A stretch of DNA of 19,997 nt. Source: JANWHF01 sp036276235 (lineage in GTDB: Bacteria > Planctomycetota > Phycisphaerae > Tepidisphaerales > Tepidisphaeraceae). The stretch covers positions 1-19,997 of the forward strand of contig DATBDZ010000304.1 of the NCBI GenBank assembly GCA_036276235.1, in the 5' to 3' direction. The translations under genes and the position numbers were made by a program. Below the pieces are notes generated by a model that saw only the letters and a program-made list of their open reading frames with translations, had not been told where the DNA came from and ran no database searches. Positions 7,119-14,078 of this stretch are shown here, in pieces (the first letter of the stretch is position 1; each line of letters begins with the position of its first letter).

Positions 7119-8279
7119 ATGATCCTCCTGTTGCTTTCAAGCGCCTGGCTCGCGACGGTCGCGCTGTTGCTCATCCGCGCCATCCGGCAATATCGACATT
7201 ATCAAAACGCCAATCCGATCGAGCAGCCGGTGGATAATGCGCCGACGATTAGCGTGATCGTTCCCGCGCGAAATGAGCAGGCCAACATCGCCCGCTGCGT
7301 CGAAGGCCTGCTGTCGCAGCAATATCCGTACGATCGCATGTCGATCATCGTGGTGGACGACAACTCCGAAGATTCGACGGCGGCGATCGTCAGCGAGATC
7401 TCACGGCGCGATTCGCGCGTGCGCTTGCTGCGAGGCGCGCCGCCGCCTCCGGGTTGGCTGGGCAAGCCGCACGCCTGCTGGGCCGGCGCGCAGGCGGCTG
7501 GGCATGTCGAATGGCTCTGCTTCTGCGACGCCGACACCGCCGCCAGGCCGCTGCTGCTAAACAGCGCCATTCAAACGGCGCGGCAGCGCGATCTAGCGTT
7601 GCTGTCGCTCGAGCCGTTTGTCGAGCTGCGGGCGTTTTGGGAAAGAGTTGTCTTGCCGTGTGGATTTTTCTTCATCGCGTTTACGCAGGATGTTCGCCGC
7701 GCTGAGGATCCGAACGATCCGAATTGCCACGCGAACGGGCAGTTCCTGCTGATCCGCCGGCAGGCTTACGAAGCGGCGGGCACCTTCGCCGCCGTGCGGG
7801 ATCAAATGGCCGAAGACAGCGCGATGGCCCGCGCCATCAAGCGAACGGGCGGGAAGATCGCGGTCCTTGGAGCAACGGCGCTGATTTCGGTGCGGATGTT
7901 CGCGGATTTCCGCTCGCTTTGGCAAAGCCTATCCCGCCAGGCCGGGCAGCTTCTGGGAAGCGGCGGGCGGGCGATGATCTTTACGATGGTGGCACTCGCG
8001 CTGGCGATTTGCTCACTCGCCTTGCCAATAATATGTGGATTTGCTGTCGCGCATGACGCGAGCGCGGTTTATATCGTCGCGCTGGTTCTATCGACTTTGA
8101 CTTCGCTGGCACTCCTGGGAACACAGATTGGAACCGCCACCTACTTTCGCATCCCATTTTGGTACGGATTTCTGTTCCCACTCGGATACACTGTTGGCGC
8201 TGGCATTTTATTGCGCAGTGTGATGGCGCTGAGAAGCAGCGGGATATTGTGGAAGGGACGGTCTTACCCATCGACATAA
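7119..8279 (+). CDS. Membrane glycosyltransferase family 2 (HpnB/CrtQ-like)
   Basis: This 386-residue protein has an N-terminal membrane helix (1-20), then a GT-A fold domain with ISVIVPARNE (44-53), VVDDN (78-82), DAD (137-139) and MAEDS (230-234), and two to three C-terminal membrane helices (about 284-372). The APPPPGWLGKPHACWAGA segment and the WKGRSY ending are shared with HpnB and with carotenoid glycosyltransferases of the CrtQ type. It transfers a sugar from a nucleotide donor to a membrane lipid in these families; the exact substrate cannot be read from sequence. It starts 22 bases after hpnI, so the two are probably cotranscribed, which favours a hopanoid or isoprenoid lipid acceptor. 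Confidence 0.78.
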   Translation: MILLLLSSAWLATVALLLIRAIRQYRHYQNANPIEQPVDNAPTISVIVPARNEQANIARCVEGLLSQQYPYDRMSIIVVDDNSEDSTAAIVSEISRRDSRVRLLRGAPPPPGWLGKPHACWAGAQAAGHVEWLCFCDADTAARPLLLNSAIQTARQRDLALLSLEPFVELRAFWERVVLPCGFFFIAFTQDVRRAEDPNDPNCHANGQFLLIRRQAYEAAGTFAAVRDQMAEDSAMARAIKRTGGKIAVLGATALISVRMFADFRSLWQSLSRQAGQLLGSGGRAMIFTMVALALAICSLALPIICGFAVAHDASAVYIVALVLSTLTSLALLGTQIGTATYFRIPFWYGFLFPLGYTVGAGILLRSVMALRSSGILWKGRSYPST

Positions 8280-8525
8280 CGGACGTTTCAACCGTGTCGA
8301 TAGCGTTAATCGTCATGCTGAGGTACTCCGAAGCATCTGGCTTACTCGCGCGAATGGGCAAAGAGCTTGCCAGTGCCTCAGCTTCCGTAGGGTGTGCTTT
8401 AGCACACGCGGAGCATTGGACCGGCCAGGACCCTCCGCGTGCGCAAGCGCACCCTACGAATGCGCGCACCCAGCCCCTCACCCCAGCCTACAGGGGAGAG
8501 GGAGAATGCGCTTCTCTTCGCTGAA
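8280..8525. other. Repeat-filled intergenic region before the AI-2E transporter
   Basis: No gene is supported here. The region contains a GTCATGCTGAGGTACTCC-type segment near 8313, then the GTAGGGTG-type palindrome at 8386-8458, then a CCAGCCCCTCACCC repeat segment at 8470-8483 with a nearby GGGGAGAGGGAG. The frame of the downstream gene stays open back to 8439, but that part only translates the repeat. Confidence 0.75.
8386..8458. repeat. Palindrome of GTAGGGTG type with nested mini-palindromes
   Basis: The arms 8386-8413 and 8433-8458 pair with a few mismatches and a 2-base length difference (CGTAGGGTG ... CGCGGAG against CTCCGCG ... CACCCTACG). Each arm contains its own small palindrome (TGTGCTTTAGCACA and GTGCGCAAGCGCAC), so alternative cruciforms are possible. 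The outer GTAGGGTG end is shared with the 1825-1891 element, marking one repeat family. Confidence 0.88.
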
Positions 8526-9641
8526 ATGACCAGCCCCTCACCCAATGATCGCGGTTCACATCGCCTCGTGCCGGCGATCCTCTTGATCGCGCTGGCAATG
8601 TTCGCTGTCTATTTATTGCGATTCGTGCTTTTGCCCTTCGTCATCGCCGGCGCGCTGGCATTTGTCGCGATGCCGTTGATTCGTAGAGCGCATGAAGGAT
8701 GGCGTTGGCCGCGATGGCTTGGAGCCGTCTGTGTCTTCTGCGGGTATGCGTTGGTATTCGCGCTGACTGGCTGGGTGATCGCCAAATTCGCGATGCCGCA
8801 AATGACGGCGGTGATGCATGATCTGCCGAGCACGCTTCACCGTTTCCTTGCGACGCTCTTTCGCGGCCAGACAACGACCGTGCTGGGGATGAATCTCGAC
8901 GCCGCCGAACTTTCGCGGCGGCTGAGCAGCGGGTTATCTGGCAAAGATGCCGCCGTTGATCCGCGCGAGTTGGTCAGCGCGGCCGGCATCGGCGTCGCCA
9001 TTGCGATGGGCGCGCTTCTGACGCTCGTCCTGCTTCTCTATTTCCTGGTTGAATCACCCAGGCTCGCGCGCGGCGCGATTTGGCTCACGCCGCCCGCGCA
9101 GCGCGAGCGCATCCTCAGGATCGCGCGCCGTGCCGCGCCGGTGCTATATCGATATGTCATCGGAATCCTCGTCGTGGTCTCCTACACGATCCTCGCCACC
9201 TGGATTTTCGCGCGCTTCTGGCTGCACTTGCCGCATGCCGAGCTGCTGGCGATCGCCGTCGGGTTGCTCGAGATGATTCCCATCGCCGGCCCGGCGCTTT
9301 CGGTGGGGATGATCGCGCTGATCGCCATTGAGCAGATTACCTTCGGGATGATCGTGGGGGTCTCAATCTTCGCCACATTCCTGCGGCTTTCGATCGATCA
9401 ATTCATCGGCCCAATCGTGCTCGGGAAGGCGACCGATTTGCCGCCGCCGCTGATCATCTTCGCGTTCCTCGCCGGCGGCGCGATGTACGGCCCGCTAGGC
9501 GTGCTGATCGCGATCCCGGTGATAGCGGTGGGGAAGATTGTGATTGAGGAGATGCGGGCGGAGCGATCAATTAACGGTGAGGCAACAGACCCAGGTGCCA
9601 GCGCCTCCGGCCGTTTGCCGCCGGCGAAGCACAATTCTTGA
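8526..9641 (+). CDS. AI-2E family transporter (PerM/YdiK-type permease)
   Basis: This 371-residue polytopic membrane protein has about seven or eight hydrophobic segments: LVPAILLIALAMFAVYLL, VCVFCGYALVFALTGWVI, IGVAIAMGALLTLVLLLYFL, YVIGILVVVSYTILATWIF, then a dense C-terminal group containing LLEMIPIAGPALSVGMIAL and GPLGVLIAIPVIAV. The IPIAGP turn and the large soluble loop before the third helix are typical of the AI-2E exporter/PerM family, whose substrates differ widely between members. I place the start at ATG 8526; an upstream in-frame start at 8439 would only add repeat-derived residues. The chosen start itself overlaps a CCAGCCCCTCACCC repeat copy, so residues 2-6 may be repeat-derived. 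Confidence 0.85.
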   Translation: MTSPSPNDRGSHRLVPAILLIALAMFAVYLLRFVLLPFVIAGALAFVAMPLIRRAHEGWRWPRWLGAVCVFCGYALVFALTGWVIAKFAMPQMTAVMHDLPSTLHRFLATLFRGQTTTVLGMNLDAAELSRRLSSGLSGKDAAVDPRELVSAAGIGVAIAMGALLTLVLLLYFLVESPRLARGAIWLTPPAQRERILRIARRAAPVLYRYVIGILVVVSYTILATWIFARFWLHLPHAELLAIAVGLLEMIPIAGPALSVGMIALIAIEQITFGMIVGVSIFATFLRLSIDQFIGPIVLGKATDLPPPLIIFAFLAGGAMYGPLGVLIAIPVIAVGKIVIEEMRAERSINGEATDPGASASGRLPPAKHNS

Positions 9642-9690
9642 AGACCGGTGTATGCGGCACTACACTCAGTGTGTCTCAAACCGAGGCAAA

Positions 9691-9927
9691 ATGGTTCTAG
9701 AACACGAATTGAAAACCTACGAGCAGAAGCTGCCCGAACTTCTTGCAGACGAAGGGAAATTCGTTCTCATCCATGAGAGCGAGGTTGCGGGCTGCTTTGG
9801 AACTTACGAAGATGCGATTCGTGCCGGCTACACCAGGTACGGATTGAAAACCTTCCTCGTCAAGCAGATTCACGCTGTCGAACAAGTTCAATACTTCATG
9901 CGGCCGATATCCCCGTGCCCCACGTAA
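9691..9927 (+). CDS. Small DUF5678-like protein, 78 aa
   Basis: A 78-residue soluble protein with the pattern LADEGKFVLIHESEVAGCFGTYEDAIRAGY...FLVKQI, which resembles DUF5678-type domains by eye: a strand ending in a turn, a helix with EDAIRAGY, then a strand with VKQI. GAGG lies about 5 bases before the ATG. The stop overlaps the start of the aspartyl protease gene by 13 bases, so the two are translationally coupled. Small proteins of this kind are often found beside single-domain retropepsins in bacteria; their shared role is not known. It could be a substrate, chaperone or regulator of the protease, which is speculation. Confidence 0.7.
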   Translation: MVLEHELKTYEQKLPELLADEGKFVLIHESEVAGCFGTYEDAIRAGYTRYGLKTFLVKQIHAVEQVQYFMRPISPCPT

Positions 9928-10352
9928 CGCTTCAGATCTCGCCATTCGGACCCATCGTGGATGTATTGTTGGGGGTCAGCGGAGCGCGCGCCGCAGCCTT
10001 GCAAGCGGCGGCTCAGCCCATTCCTCCTGCCGTGCAGATTCGAGGATTGATCGACACGGGCGCAAGCGGTACGTGCATTGACCCGGCGTCACTCAAGAGC
10101 CTTGGACTTTCGCCAACAGGAGTGGTGCCGATCCTCACGCCTTCGACCGGAAACCTTCCACACTTTTGCAATCAGTTCGATGTGAGCTTAACGCTGCTTC
10201 ACGCTGACCATCGATTGCACTTTGATACTGTGGCGGTCATGGAATCGAACCTGGCCGCTCAGGGAATTCACGCGCTCATTGGCCGCGATATACTGGGAAA
10301 ATGTCTCTTCGTGTACGATGGCCAGGCAGGTACATTCACCCTGGCATTTTAA
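9915..10352 (+). CDS. Retropepsin-like aspartyl protease, single domain
   Basis: The 145-residue product carries the retroviral-type active-site motif LIDTGAS at residues 45-51 with catalytic Asp47, and a later hydrophobic-hydrophobic-Gly motif, ALIGRD, at 120-125, as in retropepsins. The length fits one half of a pepsin, so the enzyme should act as a homodimer. There is no signal peptide, so action in the cytoplasm is expected. The start is a GTG overlapping the preceding stop. Its partner gene upstream and a secreted beta-helix gene 28 bases downstream form a tight trio. Bacterial members of this family are largely uncharacterised. Confidence 0.83.
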   Translation: MPHVTLQISPFGPIVDVLLGVSGARAAALQAAAQPIPPAVQIRGLIDTGASGTCIDPASLKSLGLSPTGVVPILTPSTGNLPHFCNQFDVSLTLLHADHRLHFDTVAVMESNLAAQGIHALIGRDILGKCLFVYDGQAGTFTLAF

Positions 10353-10368
10353 GGTCAGTGCTCGCGAT

Positions 10369-10375
10369 AAGGAGG
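10369..10375 (+). promoter_or_regulatory. Ribosome binding site AAGGAGG deciding a GTG start
   Basis: A perfect Shine-Dalgarno core sits 5 bases before GTG 10381. It settles the start of the beta-helix gene, whose frame is open further upstream to 10222, inside the protease gene. Confidence 0.85.
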
Positions 10376-10380
10376 CGTCC

Positions 10381-11433
10381 GTGAAGACGGTATTAATCGG
10401 CGCTTTGATGCTGTTGTTCGTGAGCGAAGTAAGCGGGCAACCTGCCACGATTCCCACCACCCAACCCGACCCCACCTTCACCGAAGCCGAATTCCTCAGC
10501 CAGCTGAGCACCTTCCGCGCGCGCGGCTCCGTCAAATTCAATCCGGGTATTTACGCGATCAACAACACGATCGTTCTCACGCTCGCCGGCACTTATGACA
10601 TGACCGGCGTTGAGCTGCGCGGGCGTAAGGGAACGCTGATCTGGATTCGCGGGTCGGGGATTCATCTTATCGGGCCGACCTTCAACAGCGATCGGCCCGC
10701 GACGCTGCCGCAGGGGAGGAACCCGAAGGTCGGCGTGCAAGGCGTCATCGTGGCGGCGACCGATGTCTGGATCGTCAAAGCCACCTGGCGGAACATCGAT
10801 AACGGCATTCAGCTTTTCCCCGGCCAGCGCTATCTGACGCTGGTAGACCCGACTTTCACCGACGAACTGCGCGGCAATGCGCTGTACTGCGGCGGCGGGG
10901 ATGAAAAACCCCCGCGCGGCGATGTGCTTTGGGTCGGCGGATCCGTCGGCAACAGTCAGCAGGAACAGAACATCCGCTGCTCGACGCCGGGATTTTCCAA
11001 CCTGGAATGCCACGGCGTCAGCTTCCGCAATACCAACGGCAAGGAGGCCTTCGGCTTCCGCGCCGGCCACGGGGCCAAGCTGGTCGATTGCACATTCTGG
11101 GGACAGTACCCGACATTCCTGGGCTCAGGCCTGCCGCAGCCGCTCGAAGCATGCGGCGACATTATCTTCGATCATTGCCACTTCATGGATGGCCCGGTGA
11201 ACGTACGGTTTTGCAAGGATGTCCAGGTGCTCGATTGCGATTTCCGGACGGGGCAAACGCCGGTAACGGTAAGCGATGCGGATAACGTCACCGTGCGCGG
11301 AATCAGAAGGATCAGGGCACAGCCGGACAACAAGCCTTTCGCGAACGACATCACAAAGACAAAGAAGGCGATCAAGGATCTGGGCGGGCATTCCATGGAA
11401 GCGCCAAAGCAGGAAGGCAGGGGGAATGAGTAG
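10381..11433 (+). CDS. Secreted right-handed beta-helix protein, 350 aa
   Basis: Residues 1-20 (KTVLIGALMLLFVSEVSGQ after the GTG start) form a signal peptide, followed by a Thr/Gln/Pro-rich linker (TIPTTQPDPT). The rest is a ladder of short strands with repeated Asn, Asp and His/Cys turns: GVELRGRKGTLIWIRGSGI, VWIVKATWRNIDNGI, YLTLVDPTF, ANLECHG-type and DVQVLDCDFRTG segments. This is the pattern of PbH1 parallel beta-helices, a fold used in polysaccharide lyases, glycosidases and surface proteins. No catalytic motif is identified. It starts 28 bases after the aspartyl protease gene. The TAG stop lies inside the first heptamer word of the following hairpin. Confidence 0.8.
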   Translation: MKTVLIGALMLLFVSEVSGQPATIPTTQPDPTFTEAEFLSQLSTFRARGSVKFNPGIYAINNTIVLTLAGTYDMTGVELRGRKGTLIWIRGSGIHLIGPTFNSDRPATLPQGRNPKVGVQGVIVAATDVWIVKATWRNIDNGIQLFPGQRYLTLVDPTFTDELRGNALYCGGGDEKPPRGDVLWVGGSVGNSQQEQNIRCSTPGFSNLECHGVSFRNTNGKEAFGFRAGHGAKLVDCTFWGQYPTFLGSGLPQPLEACGDIIFDHCHFMDGPVNVRFCKDVQVLDCDFRTGQTPVTVSDADNVTVRGIRRIRAQPDNKPFANDITKTKKAIKDLGGHSMEAPKQEGRGNE

Positions 11434-11540
11434 TCAGATTGAATAAGTAGTCAGAGGAAATGAGTAGTCAGAGATCAGAAATGCGCATGCGCATTTGCTT
11501 TCTGACTACTTATTTCCTCTGACTACTGACTACTTATTTT
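11430..11540. repeat. Heptamer-word hairpin E (word GTAGTCA) with central 18-bp palindrome
   Basis: GTAGTCA occurs at 11430, 11447 and 11464 on the left, spaced 17 bases apart. The complement TGACTAC occurs at 11503, 11520 and 11527 on the right, spaced 17 and then 7. A 27-base segment of each arm pairs with one mismatch. The centre is a perfect 18-base palindrome, AAATGCGCATGCGCATTT (11479-11496). The left arm includes the beta-helix stop codon and the right arm ends about 10 bases before the stop of the convergent SDR gene, so it fills the whole gap between two converging genes. Confidence 0.93.
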
Positions 11541-11549
11541 GCCCGCCCG

Positions 11550-12443
11550 CTACTCATCCAAGTACACCGTCGGCAGCTTCTCGTGATATTTCTTGGAGAA
11601 ATGAGCCAGGACCCGGCGCGGGACCCAGGGGAGCGGGAGCATCCGCATCTTGTTGCGGAGGCCGGGGACTTCCAGCGGCTTGCCGAGCATCATCGCATCA
11701 AACCCGCAGCGTGCGACGTCTGCCGGATCCATCACGTTTTCGCTGAACGCTTTCGTGCCGGTCAATCCCGCGCGCTCGGCAAAGCGCGTCTGCGTGGGGC
11801 CGGGGCAGAGTGCCGTCACCGTTACGCCGGTGTCGCGCAACTCGTGCGAGAGCGCCGTTGAAAGTGAAACCACAAATGCCTTGCTGGCGTTGTAACAAAC
11901 CGTCAGCGGGCCGGGGACGAAGGCCGCGATTGACGCCATGTTCAAGATCCTGCCAAACCCGCGCTGCACCATTGGCGGCAACAGCAGCCGCGTCAGGTGG
12001 GTCAGTGAGACAATATTCACCTGCAAAAGCTGCATGCAGGTCGCCACGTCGCACTGCGCGAACGGCCCGCTCATTGCGAAGCCCGCGTTGTTGACGAGCA
12101 TGTCTACATGGATTGACCGGTCGTTCAATTCTGCAAGGATTTGATCGGGGCTATCGGCGGTGGAGAGGTCGGCCGACAACGGAGTGACTGTGACGCCGTG
12201 CTGGCGTTCCAATTCCGCCGAGATGCCCAGAAGCGTTTTAGGATCGCGCGAAACCAGCACCAGATTGTGCATTCGATCGGCGAAGATGCGGGCGAATTCC
12301 AGCCCGATGCCGCTGGAGGCGCCGGTGATCAGCACCGTCCGCGGATGGCGCGGACGCGGGCGGTGGGCCAGCATGGCATCGCCCAGAAGCGACGATGCCC
12401 CCGCCGACATCGGATTTGCGGAGCGAATTGCGCGGAACCACAT
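11550..12443 (-). CDS. Short-chain dehydrogenase/reductase (DltE/COG0300-like)
   Basis: A 297-residue NAD(P)-dependent oxidoreductase of the classical SDR fold. Key motifs are the Rossmann TGASSGIG (40-47), NNAG (118-121), Ser171 and YNASK (184-188), giving a complete Ser-Tyr-Lys set. The first about 35 residues, before HPRTVLITGAS, are an extra N-terminal tail of low complexity. AGGGAG, 7 bases upstream of ATG 12443, supports this start. It follows the phytoene/squalene synthase after 62 bases on the same strand, so it is probably its operon partner and may act on an isoprenoid or lipid intermediate. The substrate cannot be told from sequence. Confidence 0.85.
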   Translation of the reverse strand: MWFRAIRSANPMSAGASSLLGDAMLAHRPRPRHPRTVLITGASSGIGLEFARIFADRMHNLVLVSRDPKTLLGISAELERQHGVTVTPLSADLSTADSPDQILAELNDRSIHVDMLVNNAGFAMSGPFAQCDVATCMQLLQVNIVSLTHLTRLLLPPMVQRGFGRILNMASIAAFVPGPLTVCYNASKAFVVSLSTALSHELRDTGVTVTALCPGPTQTRFAERAGLTGTKAFSENVMDPADVARCGFDAMMLGKPLEVPGLRNKMRMLPLPWVPRRVLAHFSKKYHEKLPTVYLDE

Positions 12444-12505
12444 CAGGCTGCTCCCTGTGTTTGGATCACGACCTTTGTGTTACGCGTCTCGGCCATCATT
12501 CACTT

Positions 12506-13390
12506 TTAACCGGCACGCACCGCGCGCCAGCCAATCCACAGTTTCGAGAAGACCGACAGCGACACGCGCTCGCAGAGCACGCGCTGCGGGTCCTGGGCAA
12601 TTTTATCAAGCAGGCGGCGATAAATATCGGTCATCGCCTGCAACGTGGGGCGGCTATCGCGGCTGATCAGCCGATCCAGCTCCGCCGACTTTTCATAATA
12701 GGAGCGGGCGCGGGCAATTTGCGCCTTCATCATCGCCGCAAAGCGCGGCCCACCGGCACGAAGGTCTTCCTCGGTAACACCTGATTCGCGCAATTCCTGC
12801 TCAGGGAGATAGACCCGACCGCGCTGCGCATCTTCGCGAAGATCGCGCAAAATATTCGTGAGTTGAAAAGCGATGCCGCGATCCAGCGCCAACTGCGCCG
12901 TCGCTTCGCCGCCTTCAAAGCCCCAGATATAGATGCTGGCCAGACCCACGACGCCGGCCACCTGAATGCAGTATTCGCGCAGTTCGGTGAAGGTGGCGAA
13001 GCGCGCATCGGAAAGATCCTGCTGCTGGCCGGCGATCGCGTCGTCAAAAATGCTGGTGGGCACGCCGTACTGGCGCACCATATCAGCAAGGGCCGGCCAG
13101 AGGGGATGAGTGGCTTGCGCCGCAAGATCGCCGCCGAGGACGGCATGGGTGCGGGTTTGCCAAGCATCCAGATCTGCAAGGCGCTGCTCGGGGGTGCGGC
13201 CGTCTTCGTCGTCGGCGATGTCGTCCACCAGCCGCATGTACGAATAGAGGGCGAACATCGCCGAGCGTTTGGGCTCGGGGAGCAGCTTCAGGCCATAGTA
13301 GAAATTGCGCGCCTGGGTGCGCGTGAGGGTTTCACAATACGCGCGCGATCTGCGCAGTTGATACACGTCGCGCGCCGCCAATCCCGTCAT
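12506..13390 (-). CDS. Phytoene/squalene synthase family enzyme (HpnD/CrtB type)
   Basis: This 294-residue all-helical isoprenyl-diphosphate condensing enzyme has both aspartate-rich magnesium sites: DDIADDED (56-63) and DLRED (183-187) within NILRDLREDAQRGRVYLP. ARNFYYGLKLLP near residue 28 is the usual substrate-pocket segment. Family members join two prenyl diphosphates head to head, giving presqualene diphosphate (HpnD) or phytoene (CrtB). The hopanoid genes elsewhere in the window favour HpnD, but no HpnC or HpnE neighbour is present, so I do not assign a symbol. GGAGG lies 7 bases before ATG 13390. A 9-base inverted repeat in the leader may form a structured 5' UTR. Confidence 0.85.
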   Translation of the reverse strand: MTGLAARDVYQLRRSRAYCETLTRTQARNFYYGLKLLPEPKRSAMFALYSYMRLVDDIADDEDGRTPEQRLADLDAWQTRTHAVLGGDLAAQATHPLWPALADMVRQYGVPTSIFDDAIAGQQQDLSDARFATFTELREYCIQVAGVVGLASIYIWGFEGGEATAQLALDRGIAFQLTNILRDLREDAQRGRVYLPEQELRESGVTEEDLRAGGPRFAAMMKAQIARARSYYEKSAELDRLISRDSRPTLQAMTDIYRRLLDKIAQDPQRVLCERVSLSVFSKLWIGWRAVRAG

Positions 13391-13430
13391 CGCCAGGCCT
13401 CCGATTCCCTGTGAAGCAATTTAACATCAG

Positions 13431-13490
13431 CCCGATGGTTCCCACTGTGCTAAAAGGCAACGTCCGGTGCAAAAGCCTTATACCATCGGG
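13431..13490 (-). promoter_or_regulatory. Candidate structured 5' leader of the phytoene/squalene synthase gene
   Basis: On the minus strand CCCGATGGT (13490-13482) pairs with ACCATCGGG (13439-13431), enclosing 42 bases that contain a possible inner AAGGC/GCCTT stem. The closing stem ends 41 bases before the start codon. It could be a regulatory RNA element, an operator or chance. I do not recognise a known riboswitch class. Confidence 0.4.
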
Positions 13491-13538
13491 GCGTGGGGAC
13501 GCCAATGATATTTGCCGCCACCGACACCCGTATGGCCT

Positions 13539-13630
13539 GAATACGAGGATGGAGAATAGAGGATGGAGGATGGCGCGGTCGGCTCAAGTCCCGCGCCATC
13601 CTCAATTATCCATCCTCTATCCTCGTATTC
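13539..13630. repeat. Heptamer-word hairpin F (word GAGRATR), 40-base arms
   Basis: The arms 13539-13578 and 13591-13630 pair at 34 of 40 positions around a 12-base loop. The left arm has four contiguous heptamers from 13545 (GAGGATG, GAGAATA, GAGGATG, GAGGATG), and the inner GGCGCGG closes the stem. It lies 14 bases beyond the stop codon of the RidA-like gene on the minus strand. Such a long stem would be very stable in RNA, but no T-run follows on either strand. Confidence 0.93.
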
Positions 13631-13644
13631 GTCCCTCGCGCGGA

Positions 13645-14061
13645 TCACGGAATCACCACATCCGCCTCGATCTCGATCTGCGCATCTCCGTCAATCAGCC
13701 GCGGGACTTCGACGATCGTGGTGGCGGGGCGGATTTCGCCGAAGACTTCTCCGTGCACCATCGCCACCTGTTCCCATTTGGAAACATCGGTCACGAACAT
13801 CCGCGTGCGGATGACCTGCTCGAGCGTTCCGCCAAGCGCTTCGATGGCGGCGGTAATGATCTGCAGCGAGCGGCGAGTCTGATCCGCAAGCAGCGGCGAA
13901 TACGTTCCATCCGCATTGATTCCCACCGTTCCCGTGACGGCAATAAAATTCCCGCTGCGCACCGCGCGCGAGTAACCCATCCGCGGCTCCCATTTCGATC
14001 CGGAACTCGCACAACGCCGACCGAATCGATCTGTCACGGTGATGTTCACGTTGCTGGACAC
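13645..14061 (-). CDS. RidA/YjgF/YER057c family protein
   Basis: The 138-residue product has the Rid core: SRAVRSGNFIAVTGTVGIN near residues 30-50, a helix with RRSLQIITAAIEALGGTLEQVIRTRMFVTD (written here in two parts: RRSLQIITAAIEALGG and TLEQVIRTRMFVTD), and the signature IRPATTIVEVPRL followed by IEIEADVVI at the end. Rid proteins form trimers; RidA proper hydrolyses reactive enamine/imine intermediates from amino-acid metabolism. The Arg of RPATT is present, so deaminase activity is possible. The start is GTG 14061 with AGGAG 5 bases upstream. The 192-base gap to the upstream HEAT gene holds a tandem repeat array. Confidence 0.87.
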   Translation of the reverse strand: MSSNVNITVTDRFGRRCASSGSKWEPRMGYSRAVRSGNFIAVTGTVGINADGTYSPLLADQTRRSLQIITAAIEALGGTLEQVIRTRMFVTDVSKWEQVAMVHGEVFGEIRPATTIVEVPRLIDGDAQIEIEADVVIP

Positions 14062-14078
14062 GGGGTCTCCTGTTGTTG

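Noticed and set aside
8439..8525. Upstream in-frame start for the AI-2E transporter
   Set aside because: It would translate the CCCCTCACCC repeat into a Pro/Ser/Gly tail before the first membrane helix; ATG 8526 is sufficient.
10393..11070. Minus-strand open frame of 225 codons opposite the beta-helix gene
   Set aside because: The plus strand has a signal peptide and a perfect ribosome binding site; the antisense frame has no motif.
13539..13630. Hairpin F as a standard intrinsic terminator
   Set aside because: The stem is long and stable, but neither strand has a T-run after it; it is described as a repeat instead.
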